Shown here: positions 48,147-58,780 of the stretch, piece by piece
How the letters are laid out: each line of letters starts with the position of its first letter
How positions within the stretch are numbered: the first letter of the stretch is position 1
NCBI RefSeq assembly: GCF_002085925.2
Contig: NZ_CP053562.1
Coordinates: 352,001 to 416,000 of the forward strand
DNA from: Thioclava electrotropha
GTDB lineage: Bacteria; Pseudomonadota; Alphaproteobacteria; Rhodobacterales; Rhodobacteraceae
Length of the DNA: 64,000 nucleotides
Reading direction: 5' to 3'
Translations under genes and position numbers: made by a program
Notes under the pieces: generated by a model
Databases searched by the model: none
The model's input: only the letters and a program-made list of their open reading frames with translations
What the model was told of the DNA's origin: nothing

Positions 48147-49856
48147 TCAGTCGCGGGTGCCTGCGAAGCGCTCCTGCCACTCTTCGCGCTCTTCATCCGT
48201 GATCTTGCGGAAGAGCACCTCGGGCGTGGTGAAGGCATGGCCTGCGGGCAGCGCCTCGAGCGCCGTTTTCACATCGCCCGGCCAGCCGCGATCGTCGTCG
48301 CCCATCGCCTCGAGCATGATCTTCGCCGCATCGGGAATGAAGGGCGCCGAGAGCACCGCGTAGATCGGGATCAGGTTCAGCGCGAGCCGTGCGATGGCTG
48401 CCGCCTGATCGGGATCGGTCTTGAACACCGACCACGGCGCCGACGCCTGCAGGTATTCGTTGCCCGCAACCCAGATTCCGCGCAGCTCCATCGCCGCCTT
48501 GCGGATATCCTTCTCTTCCATATGCGTCTCGTAGGCGCGGATGCGGGTGGTCAGATCCTCGATCAGCGCCGCTTCCTGCTCGCCCCAGCTTCCGCCTTCC
48601 GGGATCGCCTCGCCGAATTTCGAGCGGGTGAACTTGGTGATCCGGCTGACGAAGTTGCCCAGCACATCGGCGAGGTCCTTGTTCGCCGAGACCTGGAAGT
48701 TCTCCCAGGTGAATTCGGCATCCGCGCTTTCGGGCGCATGGGACAAAAGCCACCAGCGCCAGTAATCGGCGGGCAGAAGCTCCAGCGCCTGATCCATGAA
48801 GACGCCGCGGCCGCGCGAGGTCGAGAACTGGCCGCCATCGTAGTTCAGGTAGTTGAACGACTTGATGTAATCCACGAGCTTCCACGGCTCGCCCGAGCCG
48901 AGGATCGTCGCAGGGAACGAGAGCGTGTGGAAGGGGACGTTATCCTTGCCCATGAACTGGGTGTAGGTGACGTCGTCGGCGCCCTTGTCGGTGCGCCACC
49001 AGCGCTCCCAGTCGCCGCCCGTCTTCTCGGTCCATTCCTCGGTCGCGGCGATATATTCGATCGGCGCGTCGAACCAGACGTAGAAGACCTTGCCTTCCAT
49101 GCCCGACCACGGCGCACCCTCGAATTGCGCAGGCACGCCCCAGCTGAGGTCGCGGGTGATGCCACGGTCTTGCAGCCCGTCGCCGTCATGGAGCCATTTC
49201 TTCGCAATCGAGGTGGTCAGCACCGGCCAGTCCGACTTGGAGTCAATCCAGGCATCCAGCCGATCCTTCATCGCCGACTGGCGCAGGAACAGGTGCTTGG
49301 TCTCGCGCATCTCCAGATCGGTCGAACCCGAGATCGTCGAATGCGGGTTGATCAGGTCCACCGGGTCGAGCTGCTTGGTGCAGTTGTCGCATTGATCGCC
49401 GCGCGCGCTCTCGAAGCCGCAATTGGGGCAGGTGCCCTCGATATAGCGGTCGGGCAGGAAGCGCCCGTCGGCCTTGGAATACATCTGGGTTTCCGAGACT
49501 TCGCGGATCAGCCCGGCCTCGGCCAGCTTCACCGCGAAATGCTGCGTCAGGCGATGGTTCTGCGGGCTGGACGAGCGCCCGAAGTGATCGAAGCTGAGCC
49601 GGAACCCTTCCGCGATCTTCGCCTGCACCTCATGCATCTCCGCGCAATACTCGGCGACGGGCTTGCCCGCTTTCGCGGCGGCCAGTTCGGCGGGGGTGCC
49701 GTGCTCGTCGGTGGCGCAGATGAACATCACCTCGTTGCCCCGCGCGCGCTGGTAGCGGGCGAAGAGATCAGCCGGCAGCTGCGAGCCCACGAGATTGCCG
49801 AGGTGCTTGATGCCGTTGATATAGGGAATGGCCGAGGTAATGAGATGGCGCGCCAT
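48147..49856 (-). CDS. metG: Methionyl-tRNA synthetase
   Basis: 569 residues. Class I signature [10 protein letters not shown], zinc-type knuckle [17 protein letters not shown], and KMSKS-equivalent FSTSRGRG. Anticodon domain with [19 protein letters not shown]. The C-terminal tRNA-binding EMAP-like domain of some MetG proteins is absent, which is normal in this lineage. Confidence 0.97.
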   Translation of the reverse strand: MARHLITSAIPYINGIKHLGNLVGSQLPADLFARYQRARGNEVMFICATDEHGTPAELAAAKAGKPVAEYCAEMHEVQAKIAEGFRLSFDHFGRSSSPQNHRLTQHFAVKLAEAGLIREVSETQMYSKADGRFLPDRYIEGTCPNCGFESARGDQCDNCTKQLDPVDLINPHSTISGSTDLEMRETKHLFLRQSAMKDRLDAWIDSKSDWPVLTTSIAKKWLHDGDGLQDRGITRDLSWGVPAQFEGAPWSGMEGKVFYVWFDAPIEYIAATEEWTEKTGGDWERWWRTDKGADDVTYTQFMGKDNVPFHTLSFPATILGSGEPWKLVDYIKSFNYLNYDGGQFSTSRGRGVFMDQALELLPADYWRWWLLSHAPESADAEFTWENFQVSANKDLADVLGNFVSRITKFTRSKFGEAIPEGGSWGEQEAALIEDLTTRIRAYETHMEEKDIRKAAMELRGIWVAGNEYLQASAPWSVFKTDPDQAAAIARLALNLIPIYAVLSAPFIPDAAKIMLEAMGDDDRGWPGDVKTALEALPAGHAFTTPEVLFRKITDEEREEWQERFAGTRD

Positions 49857-49957
49857 GTAGGACCCTCTTGCTGTGGAGCGTTTGAGCGCGGGTTTACTAG
49901 GGAATCATGGGAAGGGCTAGGGGGGAGCGCCGAGACGCACCGCTTGCGGCTTTGCGA

Positions 49958-50419
49958 TCAGTCGAGCGTGTAGACCTTGCCGATCGCGTCCTCGGTTTCG
50001 CGCCATGTCTCGAAGCCCGCTTGGCCGTAATAGGCAAGCGCAGCAGCGTTCTCTGCGCCGATATAGGCTTCGATCTTCACAAGGCCTGCGCCGCGTGCCG
50101 CGCTCAGGCTCCACGCCCACAATCTGCGCCCGACACCGCGCCGCGCGGCCGAGGGGCGTACATGAGTGCCGATGATGCCCCAGCCTTCCGGTGTGCCGTA
50201 GGGATTGCCCGCACGCGCATGTTTGAGTGACTGGAGCCCGAGGGCACGGCCTTCGTCATCCTCGCAGATCGCGCAGCGGATGAGGTCGGGATGTTCCAGA
50301 TAATGCGAGCGCACGAATTCCGCATCGCTGGCTTTGCTCCGCTGGCCCGAAACCACCAGTTCATCGAGCACGTCGGCCAAGGCGGCGGCATCTGCGGGCG
50401 TAGCGTTTCGGGTTCTCAC
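49958..50419 (-). CDS. GNAT-family N-acetyltransferase
   Basis: 153 residues starting with GTG 6 nt after AGGAG. Acetyl-CoA loop is VRPSAARRGVGRRL (R-x-x-G-x-G-R), followed by IEAYIGAENAAALAYYGQAGFE, the typical GNAT C-terminal motif. Substrate unknown. Confidence 0.85.
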   Translation of the reverse strand: MRTRNATPADAAALADVLDELVVSGQRSKASDAEFVRSHYLEHPDLIRCAICEDDEGRALGLQSLKHARAGNPYGTPEGWGIIGTHVRPSAARRGVGRRLWAWSLSAARGAGLVKIEAYIGAENAAALAYYGQAGFETWRETEDAIGKVYTLD

Positions 50420-50585
50420 GGGCGGCTCCTATCAATTGTCTGAAATCGCGCGTGACTGTGGAAGCGGGGCCTGTCGGGGGCAAATCACGAAACGAGGCGC
50501 CACGCGCCACGCCTCCAAGACTTGCTTTTGCGCGGGTGGCGTCGATAGTCGGGGCGAGAGACTGAGCGAGCGTAGGGGGCAAGCG

Positions 50586-51296
50586 GTGCTGATACATGCC
50601 GGAGACGATCGGAGCGTTTCGATCGACCTCGCGCTGGCGGTCTGGCTGGCGCTGGTCGCGGGCGCGGTGAATGCGGCCGGGTTCCGGGCGCTTGGCTATT
50701 TCTCTGCCAACATGACCGGGAATGTCTCGACCGCGACCGACCTGCTCGCGCTCGGGCGGTTCGGCACCGCGATCTGGTTCCTGGTTCTGTTGCTGGCCTT
50801 CGTTTTCGGGGCCTTTGCCTCCGGGGTACTGATCGATGTCGGGCAGCGTCGGCGGCTGCACGGGATCTACGCGTTGTCGATCCTGCTGGAAGCCGCGCTG
50901 CTGATCGTGCTGACGATCCTCGATATGGTCTGGGCCGCGGCGATGAGCGAGCATCTGATGATGATCGGGCTCAGCTTCCTGATGGGGCTGCAAAACGCGG
51001 CGAGCACGAAAATCTCGGACGGGCGGGTGCGCACGAGTCATGTCTCGGGCATCGCGACCGATCTGGGGCTGGAGCTTGCGGCGCTTTTGCCGGGCGCACG
51101 CGATGCCGAGGCCAGGCAGGTGCTTCGCTCGCGGCTCCTGCTGCATGTCGCGACGCTGTGTTCGTTCTTCGCGGGCGGCATCGCAGGCGTGCTGGGCTAC
51201 GAGCGCATCGGCCCGATGGTCTTCGCGCTGGCGGCGGCGCTGCTGATCGTCATCGCCGTGCCGGAGCTGCGCAAGGTCTATCGTGGGGGCCGGTGA
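50586..51296 (+). CDS. DUF1275 (YoaK-like) membrane protein
   Basis: 236 residues with about six transmembrane helices. The DUF1275 block AGAVNAAGFRALGYFSANMTGN and GLQNAASTKISDGRVRTSHVSG are clear. GTG start at 50586 with AGGGGG upstream; a longer frame from 50334 is not supported. Function unknown. Confidence 0.85.
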   Translation: MLIHAGDDRSVSIDLALAVWLALVAGAVNAAGFRALGYFSANMTGNVSTATDLLALGRFGTAIWFLVLLLAFVFGAFASGVLIDVGQRRRLHGIYALSILLEAALLIVLTILDMVWAAAMSEHLMMIGLSFLMGLQNAASTKISDGRVRTSHVSGIATDLGLELAALLPGARDAEARQVLRSRLLLHVATLCSFFAGGIAGVLGYERIGPMVFALAAALLIVIAVPELRKVYRGGR

Positions 51297-51329
51297 GCCT
51301 TGCCGCTATGAGCGAAAGGGGCGCGCATG

Positions 51330-51357
51330 AAAAAGGGCGCCCGCGAGGCGCCCTTTT
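51330..51357. terminator. Bidirectional intrinsic terminator
   Basis: AAAAGGGCGCC pairs with GGCGCCCTTTT around a short loop, between the convergent DUF1275 and rpmE genes. Confidence 0.85.
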
Positions 51358-51381
51358 CCGTAACAGTCATGCAGCTCAGGC

Positions 51382-51603
51382 TCAGAAGCCGAGGCCGGCA
51401 TACTTGTTCTTGAACTTCGACACGCGACCACCGGTGTCCATGAGGCGCGACGAACCACCGTTCCACGCCGGGTGCGAGGTCGGGTCGATGTCGAGGGTGA
51501 GGGTGTCGCCCTCGGAGCCCCAGGTCGAGCGGGTCTGATACTCGGTCCCGTCGGTCATCTTGACGGTGATCATGTGGTAGTCGGGATGGGTTTCGGCTTT
51601 CAT
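51382..51603 (-). CDS. rpmE: 50S ribosomal protein L31
   Basis: 73 residues. [22 protein letters not shown] and [25 protein letters not shown] identify L31. It contains no cysteine, so it is the zinc-free (C-minus) form. Last gene of the translation operon, 11 bp after rplS. Confidence 0.95.
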   Translation of the reverse strand: MKAETHPDYHMITVKMTDGTEYQTRSTWGSEGDTLTLDIDPTSHPAWNGGSSRLMDTGGRVSKFKNKYAGLGF

Positions 51604-51614
51604 CGTCCCGCTCC

Positions 51615-51992
51615 TTATTTCGCAGCTTTGGGCTTGTAGTGGGTGTCTTCGGCGATACGAGCCGACTTACCGCGACGAGCGCGCAGGTAGTACAGCTTGG
51701 CGCGACGCACGCGGCCACGGCGGACCACTTCGATCGAGTCGATGTTGGTCGAATAGAGCGGGAACACACGCTCCACGCCTTCGCCGAAGGAGATCTTGCG
51801 CACGGTGAACGAAGCCGCCAGCGTGTCGCCGCCCTTGCGCGAGATGCAGACGCCTTCATAGGCCTGCACGCGCGAACGGGTGCCTTCGGTCACTTTGTAG
51901 CCGACGCGAATGGTGTCACCGGCTTTGAAATCCGGGATGGTCTTGTTGAGCTCGGCGATTTGTTCCGCCTCGAGCTGTGCGATCAGGTTCAT
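51615..51992 (-). CDS. rplS: 50S ribosomal protein L19
   Basis: 125 residues with [27 protein letters not shown] and [32 protein letters not shown] blocks (split). Translation unit continues into rpmE. Normally follows trmD directly; here an opposite-strand gene intervenes. Confidence 0.97.
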   Translation of the reverse strand: MNLIAQLEAEQIAELNKTIPDFKAGDTIRVGYKVTEGTRSRVQAYEGVCISRKGGDTLAASFTVRKISFGEGVERVFPLYSTNIDSIEVVRRGRVRRAKLYYLRARRGKSARIAEDTHYKPKAAK

Positions 51993-52368
51993 CGCAACGT
52001 CCTTTCACATGCTCACGGTTTGTCCCGTGAAGGTTTCGCCGCCTCAGAGCTCCGCGTCTTCATCGGGTCCGGTCGCCTTTTCAGGGTCGCGCCCGCGGGA
52101 GATTTCAGGTCGTCTTTCGCTTTTTGCGCCCTTCGCCGGTGCCGTGACGCGGACCGAAGAAGGCTCCGCTTGGCGACAGCAAAAGGGTCCGAGGGCCGAT
52201 TCCGGCTCCGGACCCGCGCGTATTACGGGGAAATGGGTAACGGATCAAGGGGGAAGTGGGGGTGGCGAGGTTCGCTATGCGGAACGAAGCAGTCATACGT
52301 CGCGCCCGCCTGCGGCCTCGTTTGTTTGGAATGAATGATGTAATCTCAGCTTACTTATAGACGGTGAA
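51993..52368. promoter_or_regulatory. rplS leader region with structured elements
   Basis: 376 bp between rplS and the opposite-strand MltR-like gene. It must hold the rplS promoter, since trmD is no longer adjacent. A dyad CACGG/CCGTG lies near 52014-52030 and a stronger hairpin at 52185-52215. The part beyond about 52270 becomes AT-richer. Confidence 0.55.
52185..52215 (-). terminator. Hairpin with T-run on the minus strand
   Basis: GGGTCCG (52185-52191) pairs with CGGACCC (52209-52215), with further pairing inside. On the minus strand it is followed by TTTTGC. It could end trmD transcription or act as an attenuator ahead of rplS. Confidence 0.55.
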
Positions 52369-52896
52369 TTGGGAAAACTCACTTTGGACGACCCATACTA
52401 TGAACGTTTGCACACATTTCTGAATGCGACGAAGGATGAGAGCGACAGGGGGCGTGCACTTGTTGCGGCGTCCCTAGTCGAAGAAATGCTTGAAGAGGTT
52501 TTACGTGGATTTTTCTTAGAGACCTCGGCCACGAAGAAGCTCTTTACTGATCCAAACGCTCCGCTTTCGACATTCTCAGCGAAAGCCTCCGCTAGCCGCG
52601 CACTAGGGCTGATTTCGTGCCAAGAATACAGCGACATTGATTTGATTAGGAAAATCCGAAACGCTTTTGCACATAGCGTAGTGTGCTCATTTGAGGATGA
52701 AAAAATCACTAGCTGGGCTGTCTCGCTCAAGGCTGGGATGTCGTGTTTGGACGCTCTCGAAAAAGGGCACAAATCGCGCGTCAATGACCCGAAACAGCGC
52801 TTCGTCATGGTAACGACGAGTCTAGTGTCTGCGCTCTACAATCGCGCTCACTACGTTAAAAAGGACCGCCTAACCGAGCGGGTATGGCCGCTTTAG
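52369..52896 (+). CDS. MltR-like protein, AT-rich, probably acquired
   Basis: 175 residues from a TTG start, the only in-frame start near the 5' end; the preceding GGTGA is a weak binding site. The region SDRGRALVAASLVEEMLEEVL resembles the MltR/mannitol-operon-repressor fold, and IRKIRNAFAHS is the conserved helix with RNxFAH seen in that family. GC is visibly lower and rare codons more common than in all neighbours. It lies opposite to, and inside, the trmD-rplS operon, pointing to insertion. Whether it regulates anything here is unknown. Confidence 0.7.
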   Translation: MGKLTLDDPYYERLHTFLNATKDESDRGRALVAASLVEEMLEEVLRGFFLETSATKKLFTDPNAPLSTFSAKASASRALGLISCQEYSDIDLIRKIRNAFAHSVVCSFEDEKITSWAVSLKAGMSCLDALEKGHKSRVNDPKQRFVMVTTSLVSALYNRAHYVKKDRLTERVWPL

Positions 52897-52945
52897 CAGC
52901 TGGGAAAAGTCATGTTGGACGCCAGAAACGGGCTATTTGCCGCCC

Positions 52946-53755
52946 TCACTCCCCACGCTTCTCCCAAAGATCCGGCCGCCGTTCCTGCGTGAGCTTTTCG
53001 CTCATCTCGCGGCGCCAGTCTTCGATCTTCTTGTGGTTGCCCGAGGTCAGCACTTCGGGGATCAAACGGCCTTCCCATTCGGCGGGGCGGGTGTATTGGG
53101 GATGCTCCAGCAGCCCGCTGGAATGGCTTTCCTCGACCGCGCTCTCGGCATTGCCGAGCACGCCAGGGAGCAGCCGCACGGTGGCGTCGATCAGCACTTG
53201 GGCGGCTACCTCGCCCCCCGTCAGGACGAAATCGCCGATCGAGACTTCCTCGACGCCGAAATGTTCCAGCACGCGCTCGTCCACGCCCTCGAAGCGACCG
53301 CAGAGAAGCGTCATGCCGTCGGCCTCGGCGAAACGGCGCGCCATCTCCTGCGTCAGCGGCTTGCCGCGCGGCGAGAGATAGACGACCGGCCAGCGGGCGC
53401 GGTCATCCGGCGTGCCGTGGGCGGCCTGCTTGAGCGCCTCGCCCACCACATCGGCGCGCAGCACCATCCCCGCGCCGCCGCCGGCGGGGGTGTCGTCGAC
53501 GTTGCGGTGCTTGCCTATGCCGAAGGGGCGCAGGTCGATCGTCTCCAGCGCCCAGAGGCCCAGATCGCGGGCGCGGCCCAGAAGGCTCAGGCCCAGCGTG
53601 CCGGGGAAGGCTTCGGGGAAGAGCGTGACGATCTTCGCGGTCCACGCGCCCTTTAGCCGCGGCGGCTCGTCCATCAGCGAGCTGGGCTTGCGCGTCGGCG
53701 AGATCGTCAGGCGGCCATGCGACTTGGTCGCGAGCTTGGGTTTGTCGTCACTCAT
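52946..53755 (-). CDS. trmD: tRNA (guanine37-N1)-methyltransferase
   Basis: 269 residues. SPOUT enzyme; motifs IVTLFPEAFPGTL, VDDTPAGGGAGMVLR, LCGRFEGVDERVLEHF, and the trefoil-knot segment SIGDFVLTGGEVAA with LPGVLGNAESAVEESHSSG. The start at 53755 overlaps the upstream gene by 8 bp. About 35 basic, flexible residues precede the usual N-terminus. Confidence 0.96.
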   Translation of the reverse strand: MSDDKPKLATKSHGRLTISPTRKPSSLMDEPPRLKGAWTAKIVTLFPEAFPGTLGLSLLGRARDLGLWALETIDLRPFGIGKHRNVDDTPAGGGAGMVLRADVVGEALKQAAHGTPDDRARWPVVYLSPRGKPLTQEMARRFAEADGMTLLCGRFEGVDERVLEHFGVEEVSIGDFVLTGGEVAAQVLIDATVRLLPGVLGNAESAVEESHSSGLLEHPQYTRPAEWEGRLIPEVLTSGNHKKIEDWRREMSEKLTQERRPDLWEKRGE

Positions 53756-54563
53756 CGGATTTCGCCTCTGCCTCTTCGCGCCATGCTGCCCGCAATATGG
53801 CGCGCTTTTTCTCTTTTGTGGCCTCGCGCGGCAACCCTTCCGCGTTGATTGCGGCGAGTTGGTCGGCGAGCGCCGCTCGGTCGACCTTTCGTGGGCGCGC
53901 ATTTGCCGTAATCCCGGCGCCGAGCGACGCGCGAGCCTCGGGGGGGACGCCCATCAGATCGAGCAGCGGCGTCAGCGGGCCGTGGGGATTGTCGCGGGCT
54001 TCGTCGAGCATCACCCATGTCACCGGGGCAGGGTCCACAGTGCTCACTATCTCGCGCAGAACGGGGGCGAGGTCGAAGCCCGACAGCCGGGTGCGGAAGG
54101 TGTCGAGCGTGTCCGTCAACATGCCGCTGCGCACATGCTGCCAATGCAGGCTCTCGATCCACGCGGTCTTTTCGCGCGTGGTCAGGAAGAGCTGCAACTC
54201 GAGCGCGTCTTCGTATTTCGCGCGGAATACCTCGGCCAGTGCGCCCATCAGGGCGGGCGTCGCGGAATAGTCCAGCACGCCATCGCGGCCCGGCATATGT
54301 CCCGCGAGCCCTTCGATGGAAATCACAGCCTGCGTGGTGTCTTCGGGGAGGGCGTCGGCCCAACTGGCCAGCGCGGCCTGATAGAGCCCTAATTCGAACG
54401 GGTCGCGGGTCAGTGAAAAGGCACGGGCTCCGGCGGCTGCGTCGGGAATATCCTCGCGCAGCGCGATCACCCAATCTGGCAGATGGGCGCTGGCTTCGCG
54501 CAGTCCGGTCTGGATCGTGGAGGTTCCGGTCTTGTGAAAGCCCGGATGGACGATCACGCGCAT
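53748..54563 (-). CDS. Sulfotransferase-like protein
   Basis: 271 residues. N-terminal HPGFHKTGTSTIQ looks like the 5'-phosphosulfate-binding loop of PAPS-dependent sulfotransferases and related stf0-like proteins. The middle contains LFLTTREKTAWIESLHWQH, and the C-terminus is charged. It is wedged between rimM (4 bp) and trmD (8-bp overlap), so it is transcribed with the ribosomal genes. Donor and acceptor are unknown; the motif assignment is moderate. Confidence 0.7.
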   Translation of the reverse strand: MRVIVHPGFHKTGTSTIQTGLREASAHLPDWVIALREDIPDAAAGARAFSLTRDPFELGLYQAALASWADALPEDTTQAVISIEGLAGHMPGRDGVLDYSATPALMGALAEVFRAKYEDALELQLFLTTREKTAWIESLHWQHVRSGMLTDTLDTFRTRLSGFDLAPVLREIVSTVDPAPVTWVMLDEARDNPHGPLTPLLDLMGVPPEARASLGAGITANARPRKVDRAALADQLAAINAEGLPREATKEKKRAILRAAWREEAEAKSDE

Positions 54564-54567
54564 CCGA

Positions 54568-55074
54568 CTACAGATCCTCGGGCGGGTCGGCGACGATACG
54601 CTGGGCAGCGAGGTCCACGGTCGGCACGATGGCCTTGGTGAAGGGCAGCAGCAGCGCCTGTTTGCGACCGGGCGCGAAGATTTCGAGAATGTCGCCCGCG
54701 CCGTGATTGTGGACCGCGCGCACGGTGCCGATCTTGGTGCCGCCGGTATCGACCACCGTCAGCCCGATCAGGTCGGCATGATAGAATTCGTCGTCAGGAA
54801 GCGAGGGCAGCTTGTCGCGGTCGGCCCAGAGGGTCACACCACGCAGAGCATCGGCCTCTTCCTTCGATGCCACGCCCGACAGCCTCACGCCAAGCCCGTT
54901 CTTCAGGCCTCGCGTCAGCGTCACGTCGAACTGGCGCGCGCCGTCTTCGGTATAAAGCGGGGCATAGCCCACGATATCCTCGGGTTCGGCGCAGAAACTC
55001 TTGAGGCGCACTTCGCCCTGCACGCCGAAAGCTCCGGCAATGGCACCCACGCAGACGCGTTCGGGTTGGGTCAT
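54568..55074 (-). CDS. rimM: 16S rRNA processing protein RimM
   Basis: 168 residues. [19 protein letters not shown] start, [19 protein letters not shown], and the PRC-barrel C-terminus with [31 protein letters not shown] (split). Binds ribosomal protein S19 during 30S assembly. Part of the rpsP-rimM unit. Confidence 0.96.
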   Translation of the reverse strand: MTQPERVCVGAIAGAFGVQGEVRLKSFCAEPEDIVGYAPLYTEDGARQFDVTLTRGLKNGLGVRLSGVASKEEADALRGVTLWADRDKLPSLPDDEFYHADLIGLTVVDTGGTKIGTVRAVHNHGAGDILEIFAPGRKQALLLPFTKAIVPTVDLAAQRIVADPPEDL

Positions 55075-55157
55075 GATGCGATCCTCTGTGCTAGATCGGA
55101 TGGGGCAGGGGCCGGGCGCATATCGCGCCCGGCCCGCCAGCCATCCATAGCTGCCGA

Positions 55158-55529
55158 TTATTCTTCGGCGGGTGCTTCTTCAGCGTTCGCCTCGGCGGCC
55201 TTGGCGGCACGCTGTTCGGCGCGCTCCTGGGCTTTCTTGCCCGGAACGGCTTTCTTCATGTTGGCGCGGGTCGGCTTGCTGCGCTCGCCGGCGGCTTCGA
55301 GGAAGCGCGCGATGCGGTCGGTCGGCTGCGCGCCTTGGTCGAGCCAGTACTTCACGCGCTCGATGTTCATCTTCACGCGGTCTTCGCTGTCTTTCGGGAG
55401 CAGCGGGTTGTAGGTGCCCAGCTTCTCGAGGAAGCGGCCGTCACGCGGCATGCGCGAGTCGGTAGCGACGATCGAATAGAACGGACGCTTCTTGGAACCC
55501 CCACGAGCGAGGCGGATTTTCATAGCCAT
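55158..55529 (-). CDS. rpsP: 30S ribosomal protein S16
   Basis: 123 residues: [31 protein letters not shown], and a long alanine/glutamate-rich C-terminal extension common in alphaproteobacteria. AGGAG lies upstream. First gene of the classic rpsP-rimM-trmD-rplS group. Confidence 0.97.
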   Translation of the reverse strand: MAMKIRLARGGSKKRPFYSIVATDSRMPRDGRFLEKLGTYNPLLPKDSEDRVKMNIERVKYWLDQGAQPTDRIARFLEAAGERSKPTRANMKKAVPGKKAQERAEQRAAKAAEANAEEAPAEE

Positions 55530-55574
55530 GTCAGTTGTCTCCTTTGGATGGCTGGTGATGGGCCGGATGGCCCG

Positions 55575-55871
55575 TCATTTCTGGAATTTCTCGTGATGCC
55601 GGATCACTTCCGAAATCACGAAATTGAGGAACTTCTTCGCGAATTCCGGGTCGAGCCCGGAATCGCTCGCCAGCTTTTCGAGCCGGGCGATCTGCTTGGC
55701 CTCCCGATCGGGATCGGAGGGCGGAAGGTCGTGCTCTGCCTTCAGCTTGCCGACGGCCTGCGTCTGGGCGAAGCGTTCGGCCAGCGTGTAGATCATCACC
55801 GCATCGAGCCGGTCGATGCTGTCGCGATGCTCTTTCAGCAACTCAGCGGCACGGGTGGTTGCATCGCTCAT
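55575..55871 (-). CDS. Chorismate mutase, AroQ type
   Basis: 98 residues, all helical. HRDSIDRLDAVMIYTLAERFAQTQAVGKLK, SDPDREAKQIARL and DPEFAKKFLNFVISEVIRHHE are the three helices of the AroQ fold, with the catalytic Arg, Lys and Glu positions. Converts chorismate to prephenate. It overlaps the GNAT gene (ATGA), and rpsP is next in the unit. Confidence 0.92.
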   Translation of the reverse strand: MSDATTRAAELLKEHRDSIDRLDAVMIYTLAERFAQTQAVGKLKAEHDLPPSDPDREAKQIARLEKLASDSGLDPEFAKKFLNFVISEVIRHHEKFQK

Positions 55872-56410
55872 GCGGCGGCCTCCTTCGGTGCGGGGTGACG
55901 CCAGACGACGATCGGCGGCTCCCCGGGATAGGCGGCCTGCGGGTCGGGGCGTGCGCCCAGACGCTCGGCCAACGCGGTCGAACGGGTGTTGTTCGGATCG
56001 ATATAGCTGACCGCGGTGGACCAGTTCAGGTCGCGGAACGCATGCGCGATCACCGCGCGCGCGGCCTCGGCCACGTAGCCCTTGCCCTCGGCGTCTTGCG
56101 ACCAGACCGACCACGCGATTTCCGCCTCGGGCCAGCTTTCGGGCATCCAGGGGCCAAGCGCCCCGAAACCCTGATCCGAGCCGCGCTCGGTCATCACGAA
56201 CATGCCCCAGCCGCGGAGCACCCAATGGCCGGTGATCGCAGCAAAACTGCGCCATGCGGCTTCCGGGGTCGGCTCTTTCACCGGGCGGAACCAGTGGCTG
56301 CGCTCGGACATGTAGAAATCGCGCCATGCCTCCCAGTCCGCAGCCTTCGGGGCGCGGAGCACGAGACGCTCGGTCTCGAGAACAGGGGTGGGGGAGAGCG
56401 CGACGGTCAT
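55868..56410 (-). CDS. GNAT-family (RimJ/RimL-like) N-acetyltransferase
   Basis: 180 residues. ETERLVLRAPKAADWEAW start, then QDAEGKGYVAEAARAVIAHAF (acetyl-CoA loop) and SYIDPNNTRSTALAERLGA. Start at 56410, 4 bp after ffh. Related to enzymes that acetylate protein N-termini, but the target is unknown. Confidence 0.88.
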   Translation of the reverse strand: MTVALSPTPVLETERLVLRAPKAADWEAWRDFYMSERSHWFRPVKEPTPEAAWRSFAAITGHWVLRGWGMFVMTERGSDQGFGALGPWMPESWPEAEIAWSVWSQDAEGKGYVAEAARAVIAHAFRDLNWSTAVSYIDPNNTRSTALAERLGARPDPQAAYPGEPPIVVWRHPAPKEAAA

Positions 56411-56414
56411 CGGG

Positions 56415-57914
<1,500 letters not shown>

Positions 57915-57956
57915 GGGCCACCCTCCTGTGATTGGGGCCGGGACAAACGACAAGCG

Positions 57957-58029
57957 CACCAGTGGGCGCAACGCGCTGACTGGTGGCGATCCCGACCTCA
58001 TGCCGGGACCGGAGGGATTCGTCCTCCGG
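57957..58029 (-). promoter_or_regulatory. Two stem-loops upstream of ffh
   Basis: First dyad CACCAGT (57957-57963) with ACTGGTG (57979-57985), with inner GCGC pairing; second dyad CCGGAGG (58009-58015) with CCTCCGG (58023-58029). They would lie in the ffh leader. They do not match the conserved SRP RNA loop. Confidence 0.5.
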
Positions 58030-58119
58030 GGAAATCTCGCGTGAACTATGACAAAGGCCCCGCGGAGTCAACCACGGAGCCAGTCGGGGGAGGTAGGGAC
58101 GTCTTTGCAGACTGGGGGA

Positions 58120-58692
58120 TCAGGCTGCGAGGTGGATGATCTGCTCTTCGGCCTTGGCGACCGCCGCAGCCTCGTCGAGGTTCACGCCCTCGGCGGCCAC
58201 CACGGTCACGTCGGTGATGCCGATGAAGCCGAGGATCTGCTTGATGTAGGGCGTTGCGAAATCGAAGGCGGAGCCCTGCGGCACGCCGCCCGAGGAGTAG
58301 GCGATGACAACGCGCTTCGGACCGGCGAGGCCTTCGGGGCCAGCTTCGGTGTAGCGGAAGGTCTCGCCCACGCGGCAGATCATGTCGATCCAGTGCTTGA
58401 GCGGGCCGGTGACGCCGAAGTTGTAAACGCCGCAACCGATGACGATCGTGTCGGCGGCTTTCACTTCCGCGATCAGCTCGTCGGACAGGGCGAGCAGCTC
58501 TTTCTGCTCGTCGCTACGCTGGTCTGCGGGGGTGTAGGCCGCGCCGAGCCACGCACCGTCGATGGTGGGGATGGCGGTCGCGTCGCGGGCGGTGACGTCG
58601 CCGCCGAGCCGCTCGACGATCTTGTCGGTGAGGCGTTTGGAGATCGACGCGTCGCCTTTGATGGAGCTGTCGATACGAAGGGTCTTGGTCAT
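58120..58692 (-). CDS. azoR: FMN-dependent NADH-azoreductase
   Basis: 190 residues. Flavodoxin-like fold with RIDSSIKGDASISKRL (phosphate-binding loop), CGVYNFGVTGPLKHWIDMICRVGETF (FMN ring) and YSSGGVPQG. Reduces quinones and azo dyes with NADH. Start at 58692. Divergent from a LysR-type regulator 114 bp away, a common azoR arrangement. Confidence 0.92.
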   Translation of the reverse strand: MTKTLRIDSSIKGDASISKRLTDKIVERLGGDVTARDATAIPTIDGAWLGAAYTPADQRSDEQKELLALSDELIAEVKAADTIVIGCGVYNFGVTGPLKHWIDMICRVGETFRYTEAGPEGLAGPKRVVIAYSSGGVPQGSAFDFATPYIKQILGFIGITDVTVVAAEGVNLDEAAAVAKAEEQIIHLAA

Positions 58693-58780
58693 GGGGAGGA
58701 CTCCGTAAAACGTGTTCGATGTGGGGTCGTGAATTTCGGTCTGCGCCTTACTTGTCTCTTGCAATCCAGAACGCAACGGG

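Noticed and set aside
48237..49973. 578-residue plus-strand open frame antisense to metG
   Set aside because: metG is intact with HIGH, zinc and KMSKS-type motifs; the antisense frame has no domain or ribosome binding site.
57957..58029. SRP RNA (ffs) upstream of ffh
   Set aside because: The stem-loops lack the conserved GGAA tetraloop and symmetric-loop sequence of bacterial 4.5S RNA.
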